From Flavobacteriaceae bacterium (lineage in GTDB: Bacteria; Bacteroidota; Bacteroidia; Flavobacteriales; Flavobacteriaceae): a DNA stretch of 18,476 bases. The notes under the pieces are model-generated. The model had not been told where the DNA came from. It saw only the letters and a program-made list of their open reading frames with translations, and ran no database searches. The DNA lies in contig JAQWFV010000090.1 of assembly GCA_029238555.1 (NCBI GenBank), positions 1 through 18,476 on the forward strand, in the 5' to 3' direction. Positions 7,653-15,674 of this stretch are shown here, piece by piece. Within the stretch, counting starts at the first letter, position 1; the number at the start of each line of letters is the position of its first letter. Made by a program: the position numbers and the translations under genes.

Positions 7653-7660
7653 CAAAATTA
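7653..7660 (-). promoter_or_regulatory. -7 promoter box for the clpP-type gene
   Basis: On the minus strand the sequence reads TAATTTTG, an exact TAnnTTTG match. It lies 19 bases upstream of the ATG and predicts a leader of about 13 bases. It gives the gene its own promoter even though the MFS gene ends only 83 bp upstream on the same strand. Confidence 0.5.
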
Positions 7661-7716
7661 CATAATTTAGAGATAATGTCCCTCCAAATAAAAGCCTTGT
7701 TTTTAATAAATTGCCC

Positions 7717-8874
7717 TTAGTCCTTTATCGTATTTTTCTTTCTTAAAAAAACGGTCAGAACAAGGACTAATAACACACTGATTAGCAAACCAAAAAAACC
7801 GACCGATAAACCATACTTCTCAGACACTACCCCTAAAATTACCGGTGTTAAAAGAAAGCCTGAATACCCAAATCCAGCGACCACAGACATGGCTTTGGTA
7901 GGGTCTATGCTATTGGACTGGCCAGCTATTCTAAAGACTTCTGGAATGACTACTGAGAATCCCAAACCATTTAAGGCAAATCCTATGAGGGCTAAGTAGG
8001 TATTTCCACTGAGGACTAAAAAATACCCTATTCCAGCTGTGAATGCGCCCATAGAAATAATTTGGATGCTACCAAAGCGTTTGCTCCATTGGTCTCCAAA
8101 AAAGCGGGCTATGGTCATACACATGGAAAACAGAAAGAACCCTCCTCCTACTAAATACTCTGGGGCTAAGGCAACCTCCTGAAGGTAGAGGGCGCTCCAA
8201 TCTACAATGGCTCCTTCAGCTCCCATTACAACAAAAGAAATTCCTCCTAGCAGTAAAAATGGCTTTATATGCCCGAAGGAGACGGAAGATTTTGGCACTA
8301 CTGCAGCTTTTATTGATTGGTAGGCAGGATAGAAATACAGGTTCACCAAAACCACTATTGTCAATACAAATACCATATGTATTAAAGGATTATTGAGCCA
8401 AGCTATGCCAAAACTTCCCAGGCCTGCAAGAACCCCTCCCAGGCTAAAAAAACCGTGGGTTGCTGTCATGACACTTGCTCCGTCTTCCTTTTCTATATGA
8501 GCCACTAATCCGTTCATGGCTATATCTGTAAAACCTTGGGCGGCACCCAACAAAAACAAAGCGACAATCAGTTGTGGGTAAGAAGGGGCTAAAAAAGGAA
8601 ATAAGGCCGTACTTACAATACATAAAACACCTAAACCTGTGCTTTTTCCAACCCCAAAGTATCGAATTACACGAGACGCAAAGGGTAAAACCGAAAAAGT
8701 ACCTAAAGCCAAACAAAAAATAGCCAAGCCCAAGGCAGATTTATTAATATTTAATTGTGCTTTAACAGTAGGAATATAAATGGCCCAAGTACCAAATACA
8801 AAATTTAAACTAGCAAAAACAAGGGCAGGTCCCAAATAACGTTTGCTAGAAAAAAGGCTTTTTACACTATTCAT
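7717..8874 (-). CDS. MFS transporter
   Basis: The 385-residue protein is highly hydrophobic, with about 12 transmembrane helices from residue 13 to 380 and a basic C-terminus (FLRKKNTIKD). It carries an MFS-like first half with PTVKAQLNINKSALG after helix 1 and a GAAQGFTDIAMN segment in helix 4, similar to fucose-permease/YbjJ-type MFS members. Substrate cannot be read from the sequence. It starts 11 bases after the kynureninase stop on the same strand, so the two are very likely co-transcribed. A link to transport of a kynurenine-pathway compound is possible but only suggested by position. Confidence 0.88.
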   Translation of the reverse strand: MNSVKSLFSSKRYLGPALVFASLNFVFGTWAIYIPTVKAQLNINKSALGLAIFCLALGTFSVLPFASRVIRYFGVGKSTGLGVLCIVSTALFPFLAPSYPQLIVALFLLGAAQGFTDIAMNGLVAHIEKEDGASVMTATHGFFSLGGVLAGLGSFGIAWLNNPLIHMVFVLTIVVLVNLYFYPAYQSIKAAVVPKSSVSFGHIKPFLLLGGISFVVMGAEGAIVDWSALYLQEVALAPEYLVGGGFFLFSMCMTIARFFGDQWSKRFGSIQIISMGAFTAGIGYFLVLSGNTYLALIGFALNGLGFSVVIPEVFRIAGQSNSIDPTKAMSVVAGFGYSGFLLTPVILGVVSEKYGLSVGFFGLLISVLLVLVLTVFLRKKNTIKD

Positions 8875-8885
8875 TTCAAGCGATT

Positions 8886-10163
8886 TTAAGTTAAAATAGC
8901 TTTATTAATGCCTTCTTTTAATCTTTCTCCTAAAATGTGAATGTCTTTAAAACTATTGTATAGCGGTACCGGTGCAAAGCGCATTACATTAGGCTCTCGC
9001 CAATCTGTGACCACCCCATGAGACATTAAATAGTCAAAAATAGCCCTTCCGTGTTCTTGAAAATATACAGAGAGTTGTGACCCCCTGTGTTCAGGAGTCA
9101 AAATTATAATATCAAATGGTGCCTTAGCGGCTATGGATTCAATAATAAAGGACATATAACTTACTAAGCGTGACTGCTTAGACCACAAATCTTCTTGAGA
9201 AACTGTTTTAAAAATATCTAATGAAGCTAAAAAAGGAGCCATAGCCAAAATAGGGGCATTACTCACTTGCCATGCGTCTGCGTTGTCCATAGGTGTGAAA
9301 TTAGGTTCCATTTTAAAACGAAGCCCTTTCTCGGTACCCCACCAACCTTCAAATCTAGGAAGATCTGTTCTGTTCAGATACTGCTCATTGATATAAATAG
9401 CAGCCGCATTTCCTGGGCCTGAATTTAAATACTTATAACTACACCAGCTGGCAAAATCTACCCCCCAATCATGGAGTTGTAAAGGGACATTCCCTACTGC
9501 ATGGGCCAAATCCCAACCTACAAACGCACCCTGCTCTTTTGCTTTTGCAGTAATACTTTCCATAGGAAAAACCTGACCATTATAATAATTCACCCCACCC
9601 ATGAGCACTAAGGCCAATGTATCTCCATGAATCTCAATAGCCTCTAATAAATCTTCTTCCCTCCAAGCATTTTCTCCAGGGCGTTTCTTTACTGTAACAA
9701 TATCTGTATCAGGGTCATAGCCGTGAAACTTTACTTGGCTTTGTAACATATATTGGTCCGAGGGAAATGCTTTTTCTTCACACAATATTTTAAATCGTTT
9801 TGGACTAGGCCTGTAAAAGGAGACCATTAAAAAATGAAGATTTACTGTTAAAGTATTCATCACTGAAACCTCAGGTATTTTAGCACCCACCAATGAAGCT
9901 AATGGAGCAGCTAATTTCTCATGATACTCCCACCAAGGTTCCTTGGAATAAAAATGTCCTTCTACCGCCATAGTCTCCCAATCTTCCATAACCCTTTCTA
10001 CATAAGCTCGGGCAGACTTGGGTTGTAAACCCAGTGAATTACCAGTAAAATAGGCCACCTCAGCTCCATGATGCGTTGGAATGTGAAACAAGTCCCTATA
10101 GGATTTTAGCGGATCTGAAGCGTCTAATTCTAAGGCAAAATCCAATTGATTTGAAAAATTCAT
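8886..10163 (-). CDS. kynU: Kynureninase
   Basis: The 425-residue PLP enzyme cleaves kynurenine or 3-hydroxykynurenine to anthranilate or 3-hydroxyanthranilate plus alanine. The predicted PLP lysine is Lys244 in SYKYLNSGPG (242-251). The PLP-contacting aspartate lies in GWDLAHAVGN (Asp218). The N-terminal YFTGNSLGLQPK (38-49) and the RFEGWWGT segment are characteristic of kynureninase. Length is usual for the family. No tryptophan dioxygenase or kynurenine monooxygenase is in the window, so the enzyme's place in tryptophan breakdown or de novo NAD synthesis cannot be settled. It is the first gene of a likely two-gene unit with the MFS transporter, and is divergent from the O-methyltransferase across 106 bp. 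Confidence 0.96.
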   Translation of the reverse strand: MNFSNQLDFALELDASDPLKSYRDLFHIPTHHGAEVAYFTGNSLGLQPKSARAYVERVMEDWETMAVEGHFYSKEPWWEYHEKLAAPLASLVGAKIPEVSVMNTLTVNLHFLMVSFYRPSPKRFKILCEEKAFPSDQYMLQSQVKFHGYDPDTDIVTVKKRPGENAWREEDLLEAIEIHGDTLALVLMGGVNYYNGQVFPMESITAKAKEQGAFVGWDLAHAVGNVPLQLHDWGVDFASWCSYKYLNSGPGNAAAIYINEQYLNRTDLPRFEGWWGTEKGLRFKMEPNFTPMDNADAWQVSNAPILAMAPFLASLDIFKTVSQEDLWSKQSRLVSYMSFIIESIAAKAPFDIIILTPEHRGSQLSVYFQEHGRAIFDYLMSHGVVTDWREPNVMRFAPVPLYNSFKDIHILGERLKEGINKAILT

Positions 10164-10238
10164 AGCAAAATTATTAAAGACCTAAAATACAATTTATAGG
10201 GGGAATAAAAAGGAATTAGTCTCGCTTCTAAAAAGGTG

Positions 10239-10246
10239 TATTTTTG
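10239..10246 (+). promoter_or_regulatory. -7 promoter box for the O-methyltransferase
   Basis: TATTTTTG is an exact TAnnTTTG match 23 bases before the ATG at 10270. It lies in the 106-bp divergent region with kynureninase. On the opposite strand only a one-mismatch candidate (TATTTTAG) was found for kynU. Confidence 0.5.
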
Positions 10247-10269
10247 TATAAACTTTGTAATAGTAATTC

Positions 10270-10911
10270 ATGCACTTTTTATCAGATACTTTAGAAACAT
10301 ATATTGAGCAACATTCAGACGCAGAGCCAATATTGCTTCAGGAGCTCAGTAGAGAAACCCATGTAAAAGTGATACAACCTAGAATGATTACCGGGCATTT
10401 TCAGGGAAGGTTTTTAAGCCTTTTATCTAAAATCCTAGCACCAAAAAAAATACTTGAAATTGGGACCTATACAGGCTATTCCGCCCTTTGCTTAGCAGAA
10501 GGACTTATAGAGAACGGCACCCTTGAAACCATTGAAGTCAATCCAGAATTAGCTGCAATCCAAAAAAAGTACTTTGACAAAAGTGATTATTCCACTCAAA
10601 TTAAAACCTATATCGGAGACGCATTAGATATTATTCCAACATTAGAGGGTCCTTTTGACTTGGTATTTATAGATGCAGAAAAAAAACAATACGACGCTTA
10701 TTTTGAGGCTGTGATTAAAAAATCTAAATCTGGGACTGTTATTCTCTCTGACAATGTGCTTTGGACTGGAAAAGTAGTAGAACCATTAGACCCCAAAGAC
10801 AAGACCACCAAAGTGCTTTTAGACTACAACAAAAAACTAGCAGAAGACCCTCGTGTTCAAACCTCTTTATTACCCATCAGAGATGGACTAACAATGAGTA
10901 GGGTCATTTAA
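10270..10911 (+). CDS. Class I SAM-dependent O-methyltransferase (caffeoyl-CoA OMT-like)
   Basis: The 213-residue protein fits the metal-dependent Methyltransf_3 group. The SAM-binding motif is ILEIGTYTGYSAL (61-73). The acidic metal-binding positions appear in FIDAEK (Asp135) and SDNVLW (Asp161, Asn162). Bacterial members methylate catechol-like hydroxyls on small molecules or, in some cases, act on other substrates; the substrate here is unknown. The gene is single and diverges from kynureninase. Its last 8 bases overlap the convergent PAP2 gene. A link to kynurenine-derived catechols is an idea suggested only by adjacency and is not supported by anything in the protein. Confidence 0.92.
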   Translation: MHFLSDTLETYIEQHSDAEPILLQELSRETHVKVIQPRMITGHFQGRFLSLLSKILAPKKILEIGTYTGYSALCLAEGLIENGTLETIEVNPELAAIQKKYFDKSDYSTQIKTYIGDALDIIPTLEGPFDLVFIDAEKKQYDAYFEAVIKKSKSGTVILSDNVLWTGKVVEPLDPKDKTTKVLLDYNKKLAEDPRVQTSLLPIRDGLTMSRVI

Positions 10912-11473
10912 AAGGGTTAAAAAAGGATCGCTTTGAAATAGCTAGCCAACTGTAAAACAGGTATGCAAAACCACTACCAATCAAGGCTCCTGCAATACTA
11001 TCTAATGGATAATGGACTCCAATATAAATTCTGCTGTAACTATACAATAACGCCCATAGATAAAACACATATACCCATGGTTTTATTTTTCTCAGCAGCA
11101 GGCATAGAAAGGTGACTATAGCGAAAGAGCTCGCCGCATGCCCAGAGAAAAAACTATAACCACTAATGGGTTTAAGCGCCCTAATATCATCTACCATACC
11201 TAATAACTGATGGGGTCTTGGCCTTGCAACAGTGTATTTTACAAAAAAACCAACTAATGCAACGGTCAAAATCATCAGAAAAGCAGTCCAAATAGTATTG
11301 TAAAATCTATTTTTTTCTACTGAAATAAAAGTCAAAAAAATAAAATAGCTAAAAAGTGGAATCCAAAGACTACTCAAAGTAACGGTGAGAAAAAAAGCGT
11401 CCCAAGATGTATTGCCAGCGCTGTTGAGAAATACAAACAGATCACGATCCAAATCTATGAGCTGCTGGTACAT
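10904..11473 (-). CDS. PAP2-family membrane phosphatase
   Basis: The 189-residue protein has about five membrane helices and all three phosphatase motifs: K79-x6-R86-P87 (ending in RPRPHQ), SGH at 110-112, and SR147-148 followed by His154 and Asp158 (SRIYIGVHYPLD). It should remove phosphate from a lipid pyrophosphate or phosphatidate at the outer face of the inner membrane, for example undecaprenyl pyrophosphate or a lipid A intermediate. The exact substrate is not readable. The ATG follows the tatA stop with no gap (TAAATG), indicating coupled expression. The 3' end overlaps the O-methyltransferase by 8 bases. Confidence 0.93.
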   Translation of the reverse strand: MYQQLIDLDRDLFVFLNSAGNTSWDAFFLTVTLSSLWIPLFSYFIFLTFISVEKNRFYNTIWTAFLMILTVALVGFFVKYTVARPRPHQLLGMVDDIRALKPISGYSFFSGHAASSFAIVTFLCLLLRKIKPWVYVFYLWALLYSYSRIYIGVHYPLDSIAGALIGSGFAYLFYSWLAISKRSFFNPFK

Positions 11474-11755
11474 TTAGTTCCTTTTTATACTTCCAGTCAC
11501 ATCACTCACCTGTTCTTTGACTTTGTCAATCTCTTGCTTAATGTCTTTAGCAAAACTAGTATCTATTCCTTGCTTATCTGCAGTCTTGTATATTTCTTGC
11601 TTAATGTCGTCCGTTGCGTCTTTGAGTTGACGCATACCCTTACCGAGGCCTCTGGCAATTTCCGGTATCTTATCTGCCCCAAAAACCATGACAACAATAA
11701 ACATGATGAAAAAAATTTCACCACCACTTATGAATAGAAAATACAACGCGTTCAT
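11474..11755 (-). CDS. tatA: Twin-arginine translocase subunit TatA/TatE
   Basis: The 93-residue protein has a short N-terminal transmembrane helix (about 8-25), the FG hinge (Phe25-Gly26), and the amphipathic helix ADKIPEIARGLGKGMRQL. A charged tail with two KQEI segments follows. This is the TatA layout; TatA subunits form the Tat export channel with TatC, which is not in this window. The start at 11755 gives a normal TatA N-terminus (MNALYFLFISGGE). A longer frame to 11806 would run back into the terminator of the M1 gene and is rejected. The stop abuts the PAP2 start. A perfect -7 box lies only four bases before this ATG, so the transcript may be leaderless. Confidence 0.95.
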   Translation of the reverse strand: MNALYFLFISGGEIFFIMFIVVMVFGADKIPEIARGLGKGMRQLKDATDDIKQEIYKTADKQGIDTSFAKDIKQEIDKVKEQVSDVTGSIKRN

Positions 11756-11759
11756 AACA

Positions 11760-11767
11760 CAAATATA
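11760..11767 (-). promoter_or_regulatory. -7 promoter box at tatA, predicting a leaderless mRNA
   Basis: On the minus strand the sequence is TATATTTG, an exact TAnnTTTG match. Only TGTT separates it from the tatA ATG. Transcription from this box should begin at or within a base or two of the A of the start codon. It lies immediately downstream of the M1 peptidase terminator, as expected for an independent promoter. No clear -33 element was seen. Confidence 0.5.
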
Positions 11768-11789
11768 AGGAGAAGTTTGAAAGCGAAAT

Positions 11790-11820
11790 AAAAAAAGCCC
11801 CACCAAATTGGTGGGGCTTT
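11790..11820 (-). terminator. Rho-independent terminator of the M1 peptidase gene
   Basis: The arms GCCCCACC (11797-11804) and GGTGGGGC (11810-11817) enclose a 5-base loop and are flanked by A and T runs. Read on the minus strand, the hairpin is followed by a T tract of seven bases (11796-11790). It lies about 40 bases after the M1 stop codon and separates that gene from tatA. Confidence 0.9.
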
Positions 11821-11855
11821 AAAATTTAGACCCAGCTGGGTTTTTATTTTTCAAT

Positions 11856-14165
11856 TTAGTCTTTAATTCCGGCTTTAAAAGAATCAAACTCAGAGCGAGT
11901 TTCTGCTTTAGGCCATGAATTGTTGGTGGTGTCTATGTCTGCAGTTTCTGCTTTTGGATCTACAACAATACCTACAATCTCTTTTTCAGTAGAAAGCACC
12001 GTTTTAACCTCAGCGTCATTCTTTCTCCAAATTTCAGCTGGATACGTAATGGACTTAGTAGTTCCGTCTGCATAGGTATAATCTACGATAAGTGGCATTG
12101 GTATCCCACCTGGCTTGTTAAAAGTTACCTCATAGAAATACTTAGGTTCTTTTACTGCTGCCCTTTCGCTCTCCGTCATATTATCCATCATAAAAGCATT
12201 CAGCGTTTGAGAAGACTCAGAAGGTTTCTTTCCTTTTAATTCAGGGTTGTAATCCTCGCTGTCTTCTGCCGCTAAATAAACCAATGGTGGTAAATCTGCC
12301 TCTGTAATATTTCTAGCAGCCATATACTCTTTCATTTGTTTGGTAGGCTCATTGCTAACATAATATTTCTTTACTCCTTTTACCCCTATGTCTACAAAGT
12401 CTGTGGTGTAAAACCATCCCCTCCAGAAGTAGTCTAAATCTACCGCAGATGCGTCTTCCATAGTTCTAAAAAAATCTTCAGGTGTTGGGTGTTTGAACTT
12501 CCATCTATTGGCATAGGTCTTGAAAGCGTGGTCAAATAATTCCCTACCCATTACAGTCTCTCTTAAAATATTTAGCGCTGTAGCTGGTTTACCATAGGCA
12601 TTTGGGCCTAACTGATACACATTTTCTGGATTAGACATAATAGGCGCAATAAAGCTTTGGTCACCAGCCATATAAGGAACAATTTTTGCTGGAGCACCTC
12701 TTCTAGAAGGATATGCTTCTAATGGAGCAATGGCTTCTGGAAATGCTTCTCCAAATTCTTGTTCTGCCATGTATTGCATAAAAGTATCTAAACCTTCATC
12801 CATCCAACCCCACTGACGCTCGTCTGAATTTACAATCATAGGGAAGAAGTTATGACCAACCTCATGAATAATTACAGAGATCATTCCGTATTTAACTCCG
12901 TCTGAATAAGTTCCGTCTTCGTTTGGTCTTCCGTAATTCCAGCAAATCATAGGATACTCCATCCCTTGGTTCTTAGCGTGAACAGAAATGGCCTTTGGAT
13001 AAGGATAATCAAAGGTATGAGAAGAGTAAGATTTTAAAGTGAGGGCTACTGCTTTAGTAGAGTATTCTTCCCAAAGTGGGTTTCCCTCTTTAGGATACAT
13101 AGAAACCGCCATCACATCTCTGTTACCTAATTTAACCGCTTGCATATCCCAAATGAACTTTCTAGAAGTAGCAAAACCAAAATCTCTTACGTTTTCTGCT
13201 TTGAGCTTCCATGTCTTTGTTTTGTCAGAGAAACCCTTTTCAGCTGCCTCTGCTTCTTCTTGGGTAACAATCACAACGGGGGCGTCATAAGATTTTTTAG
13301 CCTGGTTGTAACGCTTAATCATTTCCTTAGAGAACACTTCTTTCATATTTTGAAGCTCTCCAGTTCCATCTAATATATGGTCTGCAGGAACAGTAATATT
13401 CACTTCGTAATCTCCAAACGGAAGGGCAAATTCTCCACTTCCCCAGAATTGATGGTTTTGCCATCCTTCTACGTCACTGTAAACAGCCATTCTAGGAAAG
13501 AACTGAGCAATCACATAAGCCCTGTTGCCGTCTTTAGGAAAATACTCATATCCAGAACGTGCTCTGTCTGTAGTGTGGTCTGGAATATTGTACCACCATT
13601 TAATAGAAAAAGACACTTGTGAATTGGACGCTAATGGGGTAGGTAAATCTACACGCATCATGGTTTGATTAATGGTGAATGGCAATGGTCTACCATTGGC
13701 ATCTTTAACAAATTCAATATTAAAACCCCCATCAAAAGATTCTTTCATATAAGAAGACACAAAAGAAGATGTAGGCGCAGCCAAAGGCACTCCTCCCCCA
13801 TTTCTTAGGGCAGACTTGGTATCTTTAGTCCTTACATTCTGATCCAATTGAACCCATAAAAACTCTAAAACATCTGGAGAATTGTTGGTGTAAGTAATGG
13901 TCTCTTCTCCATAGATTTTTGCATTCTTGTCGTCCAAGGTAATATCCATTTTATAATCTGCTTGTTGCTGATAATAATTTGGACCCGGCGCTCCTGAAGC
14001 AGATCTGTATGAATTTGGCGTAGAAAACTCTTGGTAGAGTTGTCTAAATTTGCTCTGATTGGTGTGTCCTCCTTCTTTGACAGCTTCTGTTTCTTGCGCT
14101 TGTGCAAAAGCAACAACTGCAAAAAACATTAGAAAAGATCTGAACACATAAGTGATTTTTTTCAT
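11856..14165 (-). CDS. Secreted M1-family zinc metallopeptidase
   Basis: The 769-residue protein starts with a Sec signal peptide (about residues 1-23, ending AQAQ). The catalytic domain has GMEYP (401-405) in place of the GAMEN exopeptidase loop, the zinc site HEVGH (434-438) and the third ligand Glu457 exactly 18 residues on (HExxH-x18-E). A probable catalytic Tyr is at 524 (NAYGKPA). It should cleave peptides in the periplasm or at the cell surface. The GAMEN change suggests substrate handling that differs from classical aminopeptidase N. The C-terminus shows no obvious type IX sorting domain. It is the last gene of a minus-strand group with the DUF6702 and CarboxypepD_reg-like genes and ends in a strong terminator. 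The 75-bp gap upstream may hold its own promoter, but no exact -7 box is visible. Confidence 0.94.
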   Translation of the reverse strand: MKKITYVFRSFLMFFAVVAFAQAQETEAVKEGGHTNQSKFRQLYQEFSTPNSYRSASGAPGPNYYQQQADYKMDITLDDKNAKIYGEETITYTNNSPDVLEFLWVQLDQNVRTKDTKSALRNGGGVPLAAPTSSFVSSYMKESFDGGFNIEFVKDANGRPLPFTINQTMMRVDLPTPLASNSQVSFSIKWWYNIPDHTTDRARSGYEYFPKDGNRAYVIAQFFPRMAVYSDVEGWQNHQFWGSGEFALPFGDYEVNITVPADHILDGTGELQNMKEVFSKEMIKRYNQAKKSYDAPVVIVTQEEAEAAEKGFSDKTKTWKLKAENVRDFGFATSRKFIWDMQAVKLGNRDVMAVSMYPKEGNPLWEEYSTKAVALTLKSYSSHTFDYPYPKAISVHAKNQGMEYPMICWNYGRPNEDGTYSDGVKYGMISVIIHEVGHNFFPMIVNSDERQWGWMDEGLDTFMQYMAEQEFGEAFPEAIAPLEAYPSRRGAPAKIVPYMAGDQSFIAPIMSNPENVYQLGPNAYGKPATALNILRETVMGRELFDHAFKTYANRWKFKHPTPEDFFRTMEDASAVDLDYFWRGWFYTTDFVDIGVKGVKKYYVSNEPTKQMKEYMAARNITEADLPPLVYLAAEDSEDYNPELKGKKPSESSQTLNAFMMDNMTESERAAVKEPKYFYEVTFNKPGGIPMPLIVDYTYADGTTKSITYPAEIWRKNDAEVKTVLSTEKEIVGIVVDPKAETADIDTTNNSWPKAETRSEFDSFKAGIKD

Positions 14166-14240
14166 GATGTGTATTTGTTAATTTATGGTTTTAATTTTAG
14201 TGGGTTGAAATTACGGATTTTAATTCTATTAATTATTTAT

Positions 14241-14759
14241 TTAATCTAATTTTAATAAACCTGAAGGCTTGTCTTTCATGAGTAAAAAACTCTTTTTTTG
14301 GTTATTTATCTTTAAATGCATCACATTTTGCTGTTCGTCAAACAGGTCCGTCAGCAGGGCATTATACACCTCTAATTCTTGAATATCAGTGAGATAAACA
14401 CCTGTAGCTTCAATAAAAAAAACCACCACATCTGTATCTCTTTTTTGACCTAAAATTCGATATTCCAATGCTTTGCCGTTAATAAATAGCTTGAATTTTT
14501 TTTGAAAATACACTTCCAAATATTGCATCGCCATAGGGTGCTGATCCTTTGTCTCAAAATGAGCATCAATATTATAACGCTTTAACATTAAACTGTTTAA
14601 GTCATCTATAAAAAGCCGTGACGTCATCTGAAGGCTATGCTCCTTTTCACTGTAATTCACTTGAGTAACGCTCAAGTAAAATTTATGCACTCCAGACCAG
14701 GATATTAGGCATAAAAAGAAACACCCTACAATTATACATCTAAAATATCTAGATCTCAT
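14241..14759 (-). CDS. DUF6702 family exported protein
   Basis: The 172-residue protein begins with a hydrophobic export signal (about 8-22, IIVGCFFLCLISWS). The body starts HKFYLSVTQVNYSEKE and has SLQMTSRLFIDDLNSL, both typical of the DUF6702 family that is widespread in flavobacteria, and it ends with a EQQNVMHLKINNQKKSFLL segment. Its composition suggests a beta-rich periplasmic domain. No enzyme motif is visible and the function is unknown. Family members commonly stand directly upstream of this type of M1 peptidase, as here, so a shared envelope role is likely but unproven. The gap to the M1 gene is 75 bp, and to the preceding gene 39 bp. Confidence 0.85.
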   Translation of the reverse strand: MRSRYFRCIIVGCFFLCLISWSGVHKFYLSVTQVNYSEKEHSLQMTSRLFIDDLNSLMLKRYNIDAHFETKDQHPMAMQYLEVYFQKKFKLFINGKALEYRILGQKRDTDVVVFFIEATGVYLTDIQELEVYNALLTDLFDEQQNVMHLKINNQKKSFLLMKDKPSGLLKLD

Positions 14760-14798
14760 ATATACTTTTTTATACCAATTAAAGTTAACAGCTCGTAC

Positions 14799-15629
14799 TT
14801 AGTCTTCTAAGAGCGCTTTATTGTTCCTATTATAGGCCTCACTTTTTTCTTTCAAAAACTCCCAGATCCGAAGCAAGTCTTGTGATTTAGCCAAGGATAA
14901 AAATTGATCATCAATTTCACAATAATAGAAAAAATCTGAAAGTTTATCTTCCTTAAGACCTAATCTATTGACATACAAACTATCTGGAAAAAAAGTCCTC
15001 ATTTGCTCTGAAAGGATATAGCGTTTGTCTCTTGCCACACGCTTTTTAAGCATTTTAGTTCGGCCCGTAATTTCATTAATAATAGGATTAAATGGCAATG
15101 TAAGTAACATACTCACATTAAATTTAGGCATAGCTGCCTCTCTGAGCAGTCGCTCGCTTTGCATAAGTGGCTTTACATTTGCATTTGGCAAACCAAGAGT
15201 GCTGGCGGTAACTACTTCTTGTGGCCCTAAAGAATTTGCATCTCTAGATAAATCACCACTTAAATTATAGGGCATAAGGACTATTCCTTGAAGCTCTGTG
15301 ATCTTTTCTTCCAAAGGAATATAAACCAACTGCTGTTCCAAATGAGCTTTGGTGACCACAAAAATCTTTTTTTCAAAGGACACTCCAGAAAGTAATAAAC
15401 TATCTTGAGCTAAGGCTCTAATCTCAAAAAAGCCGGCGTCGTCCGTAATGGTTGCGTAGCCCCTTGTAGTATTCTGCACAGAAATACCGCCAATATCTTC
15501 TGCTGTAGAAACCACCCTTGCTTTAAAATTATCAGGATAGAAAAAGGATTGTCCATGCACCAAAGTGGTACACAAAAAAAGGATTAAAAAACAACAAAAA
15601 TGCGTGTATGTTAGCCCATGAAACCTCAA
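14799..15629 (-). CDS. CarboxypepD_reg-like domain exported protein
   Basis: The 276-residue protein has an export signal (about 9-26, ending HGQ) and then one beta-sandwich of the carboxypeptidase regulatory-like type (about 36-115: GGISVQNTTRGYATITDDAGFFEI, LLLSGVSFEKK and IPLEEKITELQGIVL). This is the same domain that plugs many TonB-dependent receptors, but no receptor barrel follows. A largely helical C-terminal half follows instead, with FFYYCEIDDQFLSLA near 232-246. Architecture and several segments match the next upstream gene, so the two look like old paralogues. Function is unknown; the pair sits in the envelope cluster with DUF6702 and the M1 peptidase, 39 bp upstream of the former. 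Confidence 0.85.
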   Translation of the reverse strand: MRFHGLTYTHFCCFLILFLCTTLVHGQSFFYPDNFKARVVSTAEDIGGISVQNTTRGYATITDDAGFFEIRALAQDSLLLSGVSFEKKIFVVTKAHLEQQLVYIPLEEKITELQGIVLMPYNLSGDLSRDANSLGPQEVVTASTLGLPNANVKPLMQSERLLREAAMPKFNVSMLLTLPFNPIINEITGRTKMLKKRVARDKRYILSEQMRTFFPDSLYVNRLGLKEDKLSDFFYYCEIDDQFLSLAKSQDLLRIWEFLKEKSEAYNRNNKALLED

Positions 15630-15674
15630 GAAACTCTTTTGTAATAATATGAATCCAACGCTATACTCATGGCA

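Noticed and set aside
8444..8716. 90-residue minus-strand open frame inside the MFS gene
   Set aside because: It overlaps the transporter in another frame, has Cys/Phe/Arg-rich nonsense composition and no domain.
11756..11806. 17-residue N-terminal extension of TatA
   Set aside because: It would start inside the M1 terminator hairpin and spoil the normal TatA N-terminus; the ATG at 11755 fits the family.
11830..11841. ACCCAGCTGGGT palindrome followed by T-rich DNA as a plus-strand terminator
   Set aside because: The palindrome has no real loop (at most a 4-bp stem), and no plus-strand gene ends nearby.
13039..13622. Three plus-strand open frames opposite the M1 peptidase
   Set aside because: They lie antisense to a well-supported gene, overlap each other and show no recognisable domain.
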